Source: Oegoconia quadripuncta (lineage: Eukaryota; Arthropoda; Insecta; Lepidoptera; Autostichidae). From it: a DNA stretch of 64,000 bases. The DNA is taken from contig OX438742.1 in NCBI GenBank assembly GCA_949316235.1, forward strand, positions 13,329,315 through 13,393,314, read 5' to 3'. Both the position numbers and the translations under genes were made by a program. How positions within the stretch are numbered: the stretch's first letter is position 1; each line of letters begins with the position of its first letter. Shown one piece after another: positions 39,701-44,999 of this stretch. The notes beneath the pieces were generated by a model. It saw nothing but the letters and a program-made list of their open reading frames with translations. It was not told the origin of the DNA and did no database searches.

Positions 39701-42591
39701 AGCGCTATAGGGAGAATCATTACCGATAAACATTATGGCTATTCCCGCCACATGACGACCGATTTGTGTACCTGGCTTTCGAAACCAAAGGTCGCGTGTT
39801 CGAATCTCGCTAGTAGTAAATGTTTGTGTGGCGAATCATTTATCCCGAATCATCGATTTTTATGTAAATATTTATGTATGTTATCCGTTATCTCGTATCC
39901 ACATTTGTTTCTCTTTCGTGTTTAAATTTCAATTTAGGCCTCAAATAGAAAATTTTTGTTTATCCACGTGGATCCCAACTGCGCAGTGAATTGAATTGGG
40001 AACTATACTTTTGAATAAATGACTACATTTCAACTAAATTCGATTTCCCTTTAGGTGATACAGTTTGTTTGGTTCCAGCTATACGTCGAACTCGCTTATG
40101 ACCGACATAACATAACACACGGCGGCACGACGACCGTAAAAGTTCCAATATAAGTACAAGGTTCATTTTCGATCGCGCGGTCATCTTGCACTGGTAGTGT
40201 TACGGTCGTCGTGCTCTCGACTGTACTGGTTCAGAATTCCTAATTACAAGTTACCTTCAATTCAATGGAGCTGTACAAAACGTATCATACAGGTTGAGAT
40301 TTTAGAGTAGCTTGCCCCAGCAGATAATGGACAAAAAGTTTAAAAATATCACACACATTATACATTACAGATAACAGTAATAGGTATAATAATATGTAAG
40401 GCATGCTTTTTCGGTGCATGACCGTCACAGCATAAGTTTTTGTTATTTTACCTACAAGTTACATAAAACTTTGAAATATACAGCTGATAGCCGTAATCAG
40501 ACCAATATTAACCTATGGTGCCATAGTTTGGTGGCCCAGAACCGAATTAAGCACTGTTATCAACAAGCTGCAGAAATTCCAAAGACTCGCCTGCTGTGCG
40601 GTGAAGGGCTGCATGCGCACGACACCGACAGCAGCCTTGGAAGTCCTACTTGGAATATCGCCTCTGGATTTGCATATCCAACAGGAAGCAGCTATGTCAG
40701 CCATAAGGCTTAAAAAGTTAGACCTGTGGCATCACCGCGAGGGACCACACTGTAGAGTGCTTGGAAGATTTGTTGAAATTCAACCTCTCTTCGAGGCACC
40801 TTGCGATAGAATCCCCAAGACACAAGTGTTTGGTAGAAGCTACCGAATACAATTACATGAAAGCGAACAAGATCACTCGGGCATCCATGAAGTCCGGATT
40901 TATACGGATGGCTCCAAAACCTGCAACGGTAGTGGGGCTGGTGTGTTCTCGTATGATCTAAATATTAATCTATCACTAGCATTAAGAAAGCATAGCTCTA
41001 TTTTTCAATGTGAATGCATTGCTATTACTAATGCAGCCAATGCGGTCCTTCAGAAAGGGATATCTGATTACAATATCAGAATACTTTCTGACAGTATGGC
41101 CGTACTCCGAGCACTAGAGAGTAATACCTTTACCTCTGGGCTGATACAAGAATGTCACATTGCTCTGGAATGTGCCTCGGTATTAAATCGAGTAACATTA
41201 CAATGGATAAAGGGGCATAGCGGCTCACTGGGTAATGATGCTGCAGACGAATTAGCCAGGCGAGGCTCGGAGAGCCCAGCCGTAGGCCCTGCACCATTTC
41301 TTCCCATTCCTTACAGTCAGTTAAGGACATGGATGCGTAAAATTACCCAGGACAAACACAATACCCTATGGACTAATATCACCAGCTGTAGACAGTCAAA
41401 GGAGGCGGTATCTTCTCTATCGCCTACACTAACACGACGCCTACTCAGCCTTAACCGTCAGGACCTTAAAATGGTTGTTGGCGTGGTTACTGGCCACTGC
41501 CCCCTGAACAAACACTTGTAAACAATGAGCTTTACCGACAGCCCTATATGCAGAGGCTGTCTTAATGCTGAGGAAACAGCCGCCCACGTTATCCTGGAGT
41601 GCGAGGGAGTGGCATCACAACGGGTACAAATCCTCAAATCGCCGAGGTCGCTCTGAGAGGCCTGTGAACGTCCCAGGAGACTTCTGTGCTTCTGGAAGGA
41701 GCTGGGCTGGCTGAGGCTAGCTGGCATTCCCACGCATAATGGACCGAATAGGAGTCTAAATGCGGAAAAGGGAGCCCACCATCAAGTATCAAGTATACAG
41801 CCGATTATGTGAATCGATTTTTATTATTTGTTTATTATTGTTATATTATTATTATATTTTATATTTTTTATATATAATTAAATTTTATTATTGTGAACAG
41901 GCATCTACTGAGATCGCGTGCTTTCATCTTTGGCCACATCGTCACTTCCCATCAGGTAAGATTGTGGTCAAATGCGTATCCAGTTAAACATAAAAAAAAT
42001 CCTGTTCAGAAGTGTCTGGATACACTGTTGTCCGGGTGGTTCATTGTAAATCAAGGGCTATTAGGACCCACACAATGGATCAAATATATGTGTGTTTAAA
42101 GAAATATTATTGTGTACTGATTGTTATAACGGGCATGATATTATGAACTGCAATAACTTCACCATCCATGATTAGTGCGAATAAAATGATCCTCTGTTGA
42201 CCATGTCACTCTATCACGGTTGTATGGAAGAGCTCGCTATACGCGATAAGACCGCCTTTGTACACCTATTTTAAATATTTAAATGTGTATATTTTTAAGT
42301 TGTGTAAAATGAAGAATTTTTTTCTTCTTCTCTAAAGCTATTTGAACAAATAATTGTTTAATAAATCTTACTTCTTCGTAGTGTTCAATCGCCTCTTCGC
42401 AGTGTTCAATCCCTTCTTCGAGATTGATGCGGTATTCTTCGTCGGTGTGCAGTCGACGCAAGGAGTTGGGTGAACACTGCTTCTTAGTACCCTCGAGGCT
42501 GGGGTTCTCGGCTGCATTTTGGTTCAACCCTGATGGCCCAGGGACTGGTCCGACGGGGCTGGACAAAGTAAACACCTTGCCGTCGCGGTAC
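6438..42591 (-). CDS. Cngl: Cyclic nucleotide-gated channel, Cngl/CNGA type (8 exons, N-terminus incomplete)
   Basis: Tetrameric cation channel of the plasma membrane, opened by cyclic nucleotides, used in sensory and neuronal signalling. Eight minus-strand exons (42591-42372, 12580-12341, 11425-11266, 10541-10396, 10161-10039, 9945-9040, 7107-6920, 6735-6438) have GT-AG borders and matching phases and give 759 codons ending in a stop. Order: acidic N-terminal segment, S1-S2 (about residues 154-206), S3 (about 230-248), arginine-bearing S4 (about 260-285), S5 (299-320), pore TIGETPQPE (355-363), S6 (368-396), C-linker, cyclic nucleotide-binding domain (about 470-590) with FGEVSVL and RRTANVR, then a coiled coil. 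The TIGET filter with its glutamate and the C-terminal coiled coil are alpha-subunit features. The Thr after the binding Arg is known to favour cGMP. Similarity recalled from family knowledge is closest to the insect CNG-channel-like protein rather than CngA; the symbol is an inference. The start codon was not found. Confidence 0.95.
6920..7107 (-). CDS. Cngl: CNG channel exon: C-terminal leucine zipper (CLZ)
   Basis: 188 bp, phase 0 in and phase 2 out. The acceptor is taatttacag/GATGGA. It begins DGLLDETVF, which continues LLRK of the previous exon to form the usual KDGLLD junction, then a heptad coiled coil ([20 protein letters not shown] and onward to about IKQRINK). In CNG alpha subunits this coiled coil sets subunit stoichiometry. 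The donor used is TCGAG/gttggt, the only one that keeps the next exon open. A nearby GTATAA site would put a stop right after the junction. Confidence 0.93.
7195..7929 (+). pseudogene. Non-LTR retroelement 3' part: restriction-like endonuclease and C-terminus
   Basis: Lies antisense inside the channel intron 7108-9039. The first frame (7195-7680) has the zinc-binding pattern [12 protein letters not shown]...HGLSC followed by EPSG...DGKRPDG and [10 protein letters not shown]. This is the CCHC plus PD-x(12-15)-D signature of the restriction-like endonucleases of R2/NeSL-type elements. After a frameshift near 7677 a second frame runs to a stop at 7904-7906 and holds the conserved end [10 protein letters not shown]...[20 protein letters not shown]. 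The RT is absent. The last 250 bp are nearly identical to 17914-18170. Family assignment is by motif only. Confidence 0.8.
7930..8264. other. Intronic AT-rich DNA, nothing recognised
   Basis: Part of the channel intron between the retroelement end and the Helitron-like copy. No frame or repeat could be assigned. Confidence 0.4.
8265..8730 (+). repeat. Lep1/Helitron-like non-autonomous repeat (rearranged)
   Basis: The left end has ttggatgtttgtttattt, then caatcacggcgaaatttatg and gaacgga; the right end has ccatgcgggtgaaaccgcgg ending in gagctagtt. These are the end motifs of the common lepidopteran Helitron-like elements, which end in CTAG-type termini. The middle (8400-8570) has a second, different repeat with cgcccgcgtggaatt and the probe-like text cagatacacagacag. 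The frames here are repeat artefacts. It sits in the same channel intron as the endonuclease fragment. Confidence 0.6.
9040..9945 (-). CDS. Cngl: CNG channel exon: S5, pore, S6, C-linker and cyclic nucleotide-binding domain
   Basis: 906 bp, 302 codons, phase 0 at both ends. The acceptor is tcattacag/GTCGTT and the donor CGTAAG/gtcagt. Within the exon, S5 is at about residues 3-24, the pore helix and filter [13 protein letters not shown] at 55-67, S6 at 72-100, the C-linker at about 101-175 and the binding domain to about 295. Ligand-binding features are FGEVSVL at 241-247 and RRTA at 257-260. NLT (33-35) and NES (39-41) sequons lie in the outer turret. If the donor is skipped, the frame runs 12 more codons to a stop at 9001-9003, which would give a channel without the coiled coil; this is a possible isoform only. 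Confidence 0.98.
10039..10161 (-). CDS. Cngl: CNG channel exon: S4 voltage-sensor-like segment
   Basis: 123 bp, 41 codons, phase 0 at both ends. The acceptor is tgtgttccag/AAACG and the donor TGCAAG/gtaaca. The peptide carries the S4 segment [20 protein letters not shown] with regularly spaced arginines, then [15 protein letters not shown] leading into S5. The S4-S5 region is among the most conserved parts of invertebrate and vertebrate CNG alpha subunits. Confidence 0.97.
10396..10541 (-). CDS. Cngl: CNG channel exon: S2-S3 loop and S3
   Basis: 146 bp, phase 1 in and phase 0 out. The acceptor is attttcgcag/GATATC and the donor GACTAT/gtgagt. It encodes [10 protein letters not shown], the loop with paired arginines (MLRRHYLKS), then S3 with the family motif [15 protein letters not shown]. 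Confidence 0.96.
11266..11425 (-). CDS. Cngl: CNG channel exon: S1 and S2
   Basis: 160 bp, phase 0 in and phase 1 out. The acceptor is tgttcgcag/TGGTTG and the donor CACGAAG/gtaagt. It starts with [20 protein letters not shown] (S1) and continues with a second hydrophobic segment around [20 protein letters not shown] (S2) that contains the conserved acidic residues of S2. The split glycine codon is completed by the next exon (HE-G-YLEQG). Confidence 0.96.
12341..12580 (-). CDS. Cngl: CNG channel exon: cytosolic segment before S1
   Basis: 240 bp, 80 codons, phase 0 at both ends. The acceptor is ttctattacag/GCAG and the donor CAT/gtacgt. The peptide has a basic stretch [13 protein letters not shown] followed by [10 protein letters not shown], which leads directly into the S1 tryptophan of the next exon. 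In this family the segment before S1 usually reads as a DP..G-x-YY/HY motif, which is what is seen. No start codon lies in frame inside the exon, so translation must begin upstream. Confidence 0.92.
12645..12890 (-). repeat. SINE body, same family as the 5S-derived SINE at 35.2 kb
   Basis: The reverse complement holds gtgcttcggagggcacgtta, gtcggtccctgttgttttca and aggcagtcgt, then the tail ctcccagtgagaagaggctt and cccaacagtagga. The same order is found on the plus strand at 35287-35480. The 5S-derived head is missing in this copy, so it is 5'-truncated. The repeat starts about 60 bases outside the channel exon at 12580. Confidence 0.7.
13160..13440 (-). repeat. tRNA-derived SINE
   Basis: The minus strand starts with a tRNA-like head at about 13437-13375: A-box-like tggctcaacgtaaacaac and B box ggtcgcgggttcgatctcc. 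It is followed by a body containing gccctaccaccatcttatct-type text, the partly palindromic aacaatgctattaacatt and ggcaatctcc. Related copies lie at 43.4 and 45.5-45.96 kb. A functional tRNA is excluded because the acceptor stem and anticodon arm do not close. Confidence 0.75.
13441..14595. other. Intronic stretch, nothing recognised
   Basis: Lies within the 29.8-kb channel intron. No frames or repeats that I can assign. Confidence 0.4.
14600..15255. repeat. Diverged direct repeats flanking ~400 bp
   Basis: A segment of about 120 bp at 14600-14720 (attgattttggcattgtcat, tgtgactaggtgatacgaaa, ttggtttctgtctaaa) recurs in the same orientation at 15130-15255 with roughly 80% identity by eye. The interval between them has no protein-coding signal. 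They could be remains of a terminal-repeat element or an old tandem duplication. Confidence 0.5.
15385..15660 (-). repeat. SINE/LINE tail fragment
   Basis: The reverse complement contains gggcacgttaaacaattggc, then cccgtaccctttctagtgag, and ends gaggctgtgccccatcagtg plus ggacataag. Tails of the form gaggc..tgcccagcagtggga are common at the 3' ends of lepidopteran retroposons. The copy is more diverged than the one at 12.65-12.89 kb. Confidence 0.55.
16321..17577 (+). pseudogene. CR1/Jockey-like LINE, C-terminal half of reverse transcriptase
   Basis: A 5'-truncated non-LTR retrotransposon. The frame opens at motif A ([12 protein letters not shown]), passes [14 protein letters not shown] (motif B) and the catalytic YADDS box, then an in-frame stop at about 16894-16896 separates it from a second frame of 216 codons with [28 protein letters not shown] and [10 protein letters not shown], the usual C-terminal part of these RTs. 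Apart from that one stop the frame is intact, so the insertion is fairly young. The endonuclease and the first part of the RT are missing. It lies in the large channel intron in antisense orientation. The 3' end is A-rich (ataataaaaaaac). Confidence 0.92.
17914..18172 (+). pseudogene. 3'-terminal fragment of the endonuclease-type retroelement (copy 2)
   Basis: The frame from 17921 to the stop at 18146-18148 encodes [15 protein letters not shown], then [20 protein letters not shown] and [17 protein letters not shown]. It differs from the copy at 7676-7929 by only a handful of bases, including the first 20 bases of the 3' UTR. Homology begins within a few bases of the point where the 7.2-kb copy has its frameshift. 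It is open but lacks RT and endonuclease, so it cannot act alone. Confidence 0.85.
18173..19339. other. Intronic stretch, nothing recognised
   Basis: AT-rich; a short repeated tagctagttatagctagtta near 18530-18550 is the only visible structure. Confidence 0.4.
19340..20208 (-). mobile_element. Tc1/mariner-like element with 270-bp terminal inverted repeats
   Basis: The arms 19340-19609 and 19939-20208 are near-perfect reverse complements beginning tacagggcgtcccaaagtta, and the element is flanked by TA on both sides, the target duplication of Tc1/mariner elements. The 330-bp centre keeps a minus-strand frame at 19870-19688 with [28 protein letters not shown], which matches the C-terminal end of IS630/Tc1-type transposases as I know them. 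The catalytic part is deleted, so the copy is non-autonomous. The mirrored frames of 62-64 codons inside the arms are artefacts of the inverted repeat. Confidence 0.8.
20209..21404. other. Intronic stretch, little recognised
   Basis: Just after the Tc1-like element, 20245-20330 resembles 19262-19338 on the other side (atgctacagca / atgctgcagca, and cgaaattttatata / cgaaattttgcatata), so the element may sit between two related copies. The rest is AT-rich without assignable content. Confidence 0.4.
21405..22677 (+). pseudogene. Endonuclease-type non-LTR retroelement: zinc finger and reverse transcriptase part
   Basis: The first frame (21405-21680) has the finger CPQCSQTRF...[10 protein letters not shown], a C-x2-C-x14-H-x4-H pattern as in the N-termini of R2-like elements. 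After about 280 bp with stops, 21960-22376 gives [20 protein letters not shown] and [19 protein letters not shown], the fingers and motif A region of the same RT lineage as at 55.8 kb; the catalytic Asp region of motif A is deleted. In another frame 22480-22677 reads [24 protein letters not shown], the YLDD catalytic box. Several frameshifts make it a pseudogene. It ends where copia sequence begins. Confidence 0.8.
22700..23540 (+). pseudogene. Ty1/copia retrotransposon reverse transcriptase remnant
   Basis: Split over frames: [66 protein letters not shown] with [19 protein letters not shown] (the YVDD box); and [19 protein letters not shown]. This is the normal order of the copia RT. Stops and frameshifts are frequent. 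A possible continuation (RNase H) lies 11 kb away at 34.4 kb but is separated by gypsy sequence. Confidence 0.85.
23556..23931 (+). repeat. Gypsy-type LTR fragment (copy 1)
   Basis: Runs from acgagacgccatgcgactcg to agtgcttca and matches 28225-28734 with small differences and one internal deletion of about 130 bp. Both contain ttgtttgtttctttttcg, caaaatttgaactctgcctg and gtggcctac. Here the sequence after agtgcttca diverges, so it looks like a solo or truncated LTR. Confidence 0.65.
24080..24560 (+). pseudogene. LINE (endonuclease-RT type) C-terminal remnant with zinc finger
   Basis: Across frames: [51 protein letters not shown], then [20 protein letters not shown] followed by HLRAHKRQ. The R(Y/F)KD..K.D, W....R..WR and final CxxC...H...H finger are the usual C-terminal order of a LINE group common in insects. 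At least three frame breaks and two stops are present. The 5' part is absent; the element ends near the aataaaattt at 24553. Confidence 0.75.
24561..27261. other. AT-rich stretch with one unassigned open frame
   Basis: A minus-strand frame 25570-25262 is open for 102 codons without an ATG (contains [16 protein letters not shown] and [15 protein letters not shown]). I do not recognise it; by context it may be decayed retroelement coding sequence. A (TA)n run lies at about 25650-25668. The frames at 26516-26843 are low-complexity Phe/Leu text. Confidence 0.35.
27262..27537 (+). pseudogene. Unassigned coding-like segment with CxxC...CxxC zinc-ribbon pattern
   Basis: Opens right after a good acceptor (ttacatttttcag). 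The frame reads [20 protein letters not shown], continues to [12 protein letters not shown], meets TAA at 27388-27390, and stays in the same frame as [17 protein letters not shown]...[11 protein letters not shown] to a stop at 27535-27537. The stop falls in a (TAAG)n run that also forms a perfect donor (CTAA/gtaagt), so the first 125 bp could be an exon. The two CxxC pairs suggest a zinc ribbon. I do not recognise the protein; it could be a host pseudogene or an unknown mobile element. Confidence 0.3.
27538..28224. other. No recognisable gene
   Basis: Two open frames of 77-99 codons overlap on opposite strands (27755-28054 plus, 28214-27981 minus); neither has domain-like composition that I can place. 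Confidence 0.35.
28225..28734 (+). repeat. Gypsy-type LTR 3' portion (copy 2)
   Basis: Homologous to 23556-23931 and more complete. It ends agcagtgcttca, immediately followed by one base and tggcgcccaatg, as expected for an LTR end next to a primer-binding site. The LTR start is not identified. The plus-strand frames here are leader artefacts. Confidence 0.65.
28736..28747 (+). promoter_or_regulatory. Candidate primer-binding site of the gypsy element
   Basis: TGGCGCCCAATG one base after the CA end of the LTR. TGG-initiated sites complementary to the CCA end of a tRNA are the rule in LTR retrotransposons. The tRNA species is not determined. Confidence 0.45.
29241..29935 (+). pseudogene. Gypsy gag remnant (copy 1)
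   Basis: The first frame of 89 codons (29241-29510) is followed after a frameshift by 29620-29931 encoding [47 protein letters not shown] and [20 protein letters not shown]. The order (folded segment, LSG..L.WY.A, then F..YDY..R..I..RKQ) is the capsid region of insect gypsy gag. A stop at 29929-29931 ends it before the nucleocapsid. Confidence 0.75.
30147..31206 (+). pseudogene. Second gypsy gag remnant (copy 2), preceded by an LTR-end fragment
   Basis: At 30172-30236 a third copy of the LTR end appears (cttctacatactgtggccta to gtagtgcttca). The gag-like text resumes at about 30663 as [33 protein letters not shown], then [33 protein letters not shown] and a final [10 protein letters not shown]. 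It therefore repeats the region seen at 29.6-29.9 kb rather than continuing it, which means that two copies of the family abut here. Stops and frameshifts are frequent. Confidence 0.65.
31169..31480 (+). repeat. 156-bp direct tandem duplication inside the gypsy remnant
   Basis: The unit starting gctcgttgcagaatcgatgt at 31169 recurs at 31325, and both contain tgatatggttgtggaaaacc and aactaatatgcgagaaaaa. The copies differ by a few bases. The duplication falls between gag and protease. Confidence 0.85.
31518..31917 (+). pseudogene. Gypsy retroviral-type aspartic protease remnant (copy 2)
   Basis: The frame of 133 codons holds [10 protein letters not shown] followed by SHKLLL, the DSG active-site loop and flap-side text of a retropepsin. 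The same motif is found at 53.7 kb. It follows the gag remnant in the order expected of gypsy pol. Confidence 0.65.
32100..33640 (+). pseudogene. Gypsy reverse transcriptase and RNase H remnant
   Basis: Broken frames keep the pol order: [13 protein letters not shown] text near 32270 (with FCVD), [13 protein letters not shown] at 32537-32575 (YLDD box), [19 protein letters not shown] and [20 protein letters not shown] (connection), then [20 protein letters not shown] and [15 protein letters not shown] at 33150-33290 (RNase H with its DHS). Integrase was not found; the sequence ends near ttaaaggaggcgtcatg at 33617, which could be a polypurine tract. Many stops; not functional. Confidence 0.82.
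33641..34380. other. No recognisable gene
   Basis: AT-rich sequence between the gypsy and copia remnants. No LTR matching 28.2 kb was found here. Confidence 0.4.
34381..34880 (+). pseudogene. Ty1/copia RNase H remnant
   Basis: The first part reads [20 protein letters not shown] followed by VLRYLK (34402-34480); the second frame 34569-34818 reads [40 protein letters not shown] and LHTDNQGAI. These are the end of RT and the RNase H of copia elements (the ..S..SEAEY.. and DN..A motifs). At least one frameshift near 34500 breaks the gene. Confidence 0.85.
35175..35500 (+). repeat. 5S rRNA-derived SINE (SINE3 type)
   Basis: Positions 35205-35265 follow the internal region of eukaryotic 5S rRNA closely: cgaagttaagcaatgtctca then cgcggtcagttcttggatgg then gtgacca, which includes the box A, intermediate element and box C promoter. 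The 5' 40 bases of 5S are weakly kept and the 3' stem is lost. From 35287 the non-5S body follows (gtgcttcggaaggcacgtta, ttgttttcaattaaaggcag, tcagcccgtgtggtgga, cccagtgagaggtggctgtg). The body matches 12645-12890 on the other strand. Transcription would be by Pol III from the 5S-type promoter; activity of this copy is unknown. Confidence 0.8.
35501..39744. other. Long intronic stretch with a few repeat fragments
   Basis: No coding signal. A degenerate short tandem pattern around gcgtattggtcat lies at 36210-36320. 37685-37760 (gatgttaagtggagatgaaa, gcacgctcaccca) is a fragment of the repeat also seen at 53.3 and 60.8 kb. Confidence 0.4.
39745..39905 (+). repeat. tRNA-derived SINE fragment
   Basis: Contains ctggctttcgaaaccaaagg directly before gtcgcgtgttcgaatctcgc, a B box (gttcgaatc), followed by aaatgtttgtgtggcgaatc and an AT-rich tail with tatgtaaatatttatg. 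This is the usual tRNA-head-then-tail layout of lepidopteran SINEs. The A box is weak and the tRNA fold cannot be closed, so it is not a tRNA gene. Confidence 0.55.
40485..41790 (+). pseudogene. LINE C-terminal part with RNase H domain (I/R1/LOA-like)
   Basis: The frame is open from about 40490: [20 protein letters not shown] (end of RT), [20 protein letters not shown], then an RNase H domain with [24 protein letters not shown] and [20 protein letters not shown], so D, E, D and the His/Asp site are all present. A stop at 41519-41521 is followed in the same frame by [20 protein letters not shown], a C-terminal CCHC finger, ending at about 41658. Only that one stop breaks it. The 5' part (endonuclease, RT core) is missing. 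Antisense to the channel gene in its large intron. Confidence 0.9.
41898..41999 (+). repeat. LINE 3'-end fragment with A-rich tail
   Basis: gaacaggcatctactgagat, cacatcgtcacttcccatca and ggtaagattgtggtcaaatg followed by a run of A. The same unit recurs at 45697-45797. Such ends (cactt.ccatcaggtgag) are typical of CR1/Jockey-like elements; a related end is seen at 17500. Confidence 0.65.
42372..42591 (-). CDS. Cngl: CNG channel N-terminal exon, upstream of a 29.8-kb intron
   Basis: 220 bp. The acceptor reads cttttag/GTACCG and the donor GAAGAA/gtaaga. The frame takes one base to complete a codon, then 73 open codons, and ends on a codon boundary, exactly the phase needed by the exon at 12580. 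The peptide begins [16 protein letters not shown], is rich in Pro, Gly and Ser, and ends in an acidic helix-like stretch [16 protein letters not shown] that runs on into AVNEAAHSG of the next exon. GC content is higher than in the surrounding DNA, as in the other exons. CNG N-termini are poorly conserved, so the assignment rests on strand, splice sites, phase and composition. It could belong to another minus-strand gene nested in the interval. Confidence 0.7.
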
Positions 42592-42603
42592 CTAAAAGCG
42601 AAA

Positions 42604-42729
42604 ATATTTCTATAATGTATGACAGAAAGCCGTCCTAAGCCTAATGGCATTTGTAACAACCCAATGATATTTCTATAATGTATGACAGAAAGACGTCCTA
42701 AGCCTAATGGCATTTGTAACAACCCAATG
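42604..42729 (-). repeat. Two-unit 63-bp tandem repeat next to the channel exon
   Basis: Unit 42604-42666 (atatttctataatgtatgac ... aacccaatg) is followed at 42667-42729 by a copy with one mismatch. The array begins 13 bases upstream of the exon border at 42591, so on the minus strand it lies just before the acceptor and may supply branch-point sequence. Confidence 0.9.
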
Positions 42730-43048
42730 ATTCCTCACGCTCTGAAAAACAAACATTACAGCTACGAAAAAACTGTTCATATACCAATGATTTCATATTA
42801 CTTAAGTTTATGGTACACTTCGTTTCAATAATTATCTACTTACAAAAAATTCCGTCACTGAATGCTCACTTTCGACGTGAACATTTGACAAAAACAAACA
42901 CACTTTCGTATAGCTCCATAAGTACCTATAAGCTCTAACTGAAATAGTGTCAAATATTCTTAGATATTGTACCAAATTATGTATAAAACTAAGCGAGTTA
43001 ATACTGCTGTCCATACGGGCATATACCGCGCCACCGCCAGTTTTAAAT

Positions 43049-43344
43049 ACACAGGGTGAATTTGAATTCGTGTAATTCCCATTAACTGGTGACGCCACTT
43101 CTGATTACGGACAACTTTTCCCAAGGAGCCATAGCCGAATTCGATCAAAAAAAATTCGATAACCCACACAAAGTAAACCATTCTGAAACCACCTTTAGTG
43201 TGGAAGTCCAACAATTTTCGGCTGGTGACTCCACTCCTGATTATGCACAACTTTCCACTAGGAACCATAGCCGAAATTTGTCCGTAGTCAGGAATGGAAT
43301 CACCAGTAAACATGAATTATAGGAATTAAATTTCACCCTGTATA
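43049..43344. repeat. MITE with ~65-bp terminal inverted repeats
   Basis: The left end acagggtgaatttgaattcg ... ttaactggtgacgccac pairs with the reverse complement of the right end (acagggtgaaatttaattcc ... tttactggtgattccat). TA lies at both borders. The interior repeats the motif ggacaactttt(c) and catagccgaa in both orientations. No coding capacity; the plus and minus frames are shadows of each other. Confidence 0.75.
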
Positions 43345-43417
43345 GTCCCCATAGCGAACAAACTTCACACTTCACAGGCGTTAACTCTAAAATGTCTGTG
43401 AAAATACCTCAATCACA

Positions 43418-43598
43418 TCTGATGTTAAGGAAGATGAGGCCGAAGGTGGAGGATGCGAACTGACCCGGAAATCCCATCTTATTTGGGGGATGGGCTGTCT
43501 TATCTCGGAACACAACAATGCTATTAACATTGCTATTTCGCGGCAGACTTAGATAAGATGGTGGTGGTAGCTAGCCAGGCAGACATTAAAATGACTTA
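43418..43598 (-). repeat. tRNA-derived SINE body (5'-truncated)
   Basis: Shares ctgacccggaaatcccatct, tatttgggggatgggctg, aacaatgctattaacattgc and gatggtggtggtagctagcc with the copies at 13.2 and 45.5 kb. The tRNA head is missing. Confidence 0.7.
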
Positions 43599-44767
43599 AA
43601 TCAACCAAACTCATGTGAGTTTCATGTTATTCCTCGATACATAGCCAGCCACTTTCCATGCAAAACATTCAAATATATTCGTGACTTTGGTAGAAACAAT
43701 TTGTTTTTGTAAGTTAAGCTGAATAGTATAAATTCTGCGTGATTCAACGACAAACACTAAAAAGAAAACAAAAACATTTTGAGATGAGTGCTCTGTGAGT
43801 TCGGGTCAGGTCACTATGATTAGGTTTTTATCTCTGTTCAAAATTTTATCTAATTATACCGAAACGTTTCAAACGAGTCAATCTAAAAATATTGTAAATT
43901 GACATAGGTATAGGTACTGCAACGCATCACCGATGTAAAAGAGTATCCTAAAGTAAAACACAACCAAATGGTCTCCCTGAATGCCGAATTCCACTTAACG
44001 TCTGTACGCAGTTTAAGCGTGATTGAGTAAGAAACGTTCAAATTCTTTACAAATATTCATATTAATAATAAAAGTGGGATAATTATTTTTAAAGGAAGAA
44101 ATAAATTCGTGGATTACTCTTTGCTTCTTACTCATTTTAAGGACGTTTCGGAAAGACTATGTAAATATTTGACTTTTATGAGGTTAACTTCCCACATCTT
44201 TATTTGCCACTTCGATGAGCAATGTTTTAATATCATTAACGACTATGAAAACTTAAGTGAAAATTAAATATAACTGTCCTATACATTTACTACTTATTCT
44301 TTTAAATGAGCAGACAAGAATGTCGTGTTCGCCATGGATTGCTCCTCGTCAATCATAATGTAGGTACCTTTTAACTAATGGATGGTCAACACGGATTTGT
44401 TCCGCTACTCGTTATGAATGTGTCTGTACGAGTACCTAAACATGGAAATATTTCAGAATAGGTCGGGAAAAGTTTCTTCGTATTTTATGAAGAGATTCAA
44501 GATTTCTTTTTACTAAAATATAAGTAAATATTTTTCTTTATATGTATCGTGTGCCGTTTTGTAAGAAATATATCCAGTTCCTCAGCAACTTTGTACCTAT
44601 CTGTAATTTTAACAAACGTCCGAAGGAAAGCGAAACTTAGGTGAATCAGGCTGTGAGAAATGTAGCATTTGTGGTGGGTATTGTTGTAATTACATGTGAT
44701 TTGAAATTCGATTATTGTCATTCAGTTTGGTCGACATAAAAATATGCCTACTTATTTATTACGATCT
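43599..44767. other. Non-coding stretch, nothing recognised
   Basis: AT-rich, upstream of the 42-kb exon on the minus strand. I searched for a small exon bridging phase 1 to phase 2 and saw none that I could defend. Confidence 0.35.
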
Positions 44768-44999
44768 AGTTTTCCGCCCGCGGCATCACCTGCGTGGATT
44801 AGCTTTATCGCGGATATCTTTAATTTATGTATCCCACGGGAACTACCTACTCATTTTATCGGGAAAAAAGTATCCTATGTCTTAATCCAGGGTATATTAC
44901 TACCTATATACCAAATTTCATCCAAATCCCTTCAGCCGTTTCGCCGTGATTAAGCAACAAACAAACAAACATCAAAACTTTCGCATTTATAATATTAGT
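44768..44999 (-). repeat. Lep1/Helitron-like non-autonomous element
   Basis: Starts ctagttttccgcccgcggca, contains cccacgggaactacc, ccaaatttcatccaaatccc and tttcgccgtgattaagcaac, and ends actttcgcatttataatatt-agt. Read on the minus strand this is the usual order: ACTAATATTATAAATGCGAAAG at the 5' end and ...GGGCGGAAAACTAG at the 3' end. Helitron copies insert between A and T without duplication, so borders are by motif. Confidence 0.7.

Noticed and set aside
42604..42729. CRISPR-like or satellite array
   Set aside because: Only two head-to-tail units without spacers in a eukaryotic sequence; a simple tandem duplication.
42960..43322. Pair of opposite-strand genes
   Set aside because: They are produced by the terminal inverted repeats of the MITE at 43049-43344.
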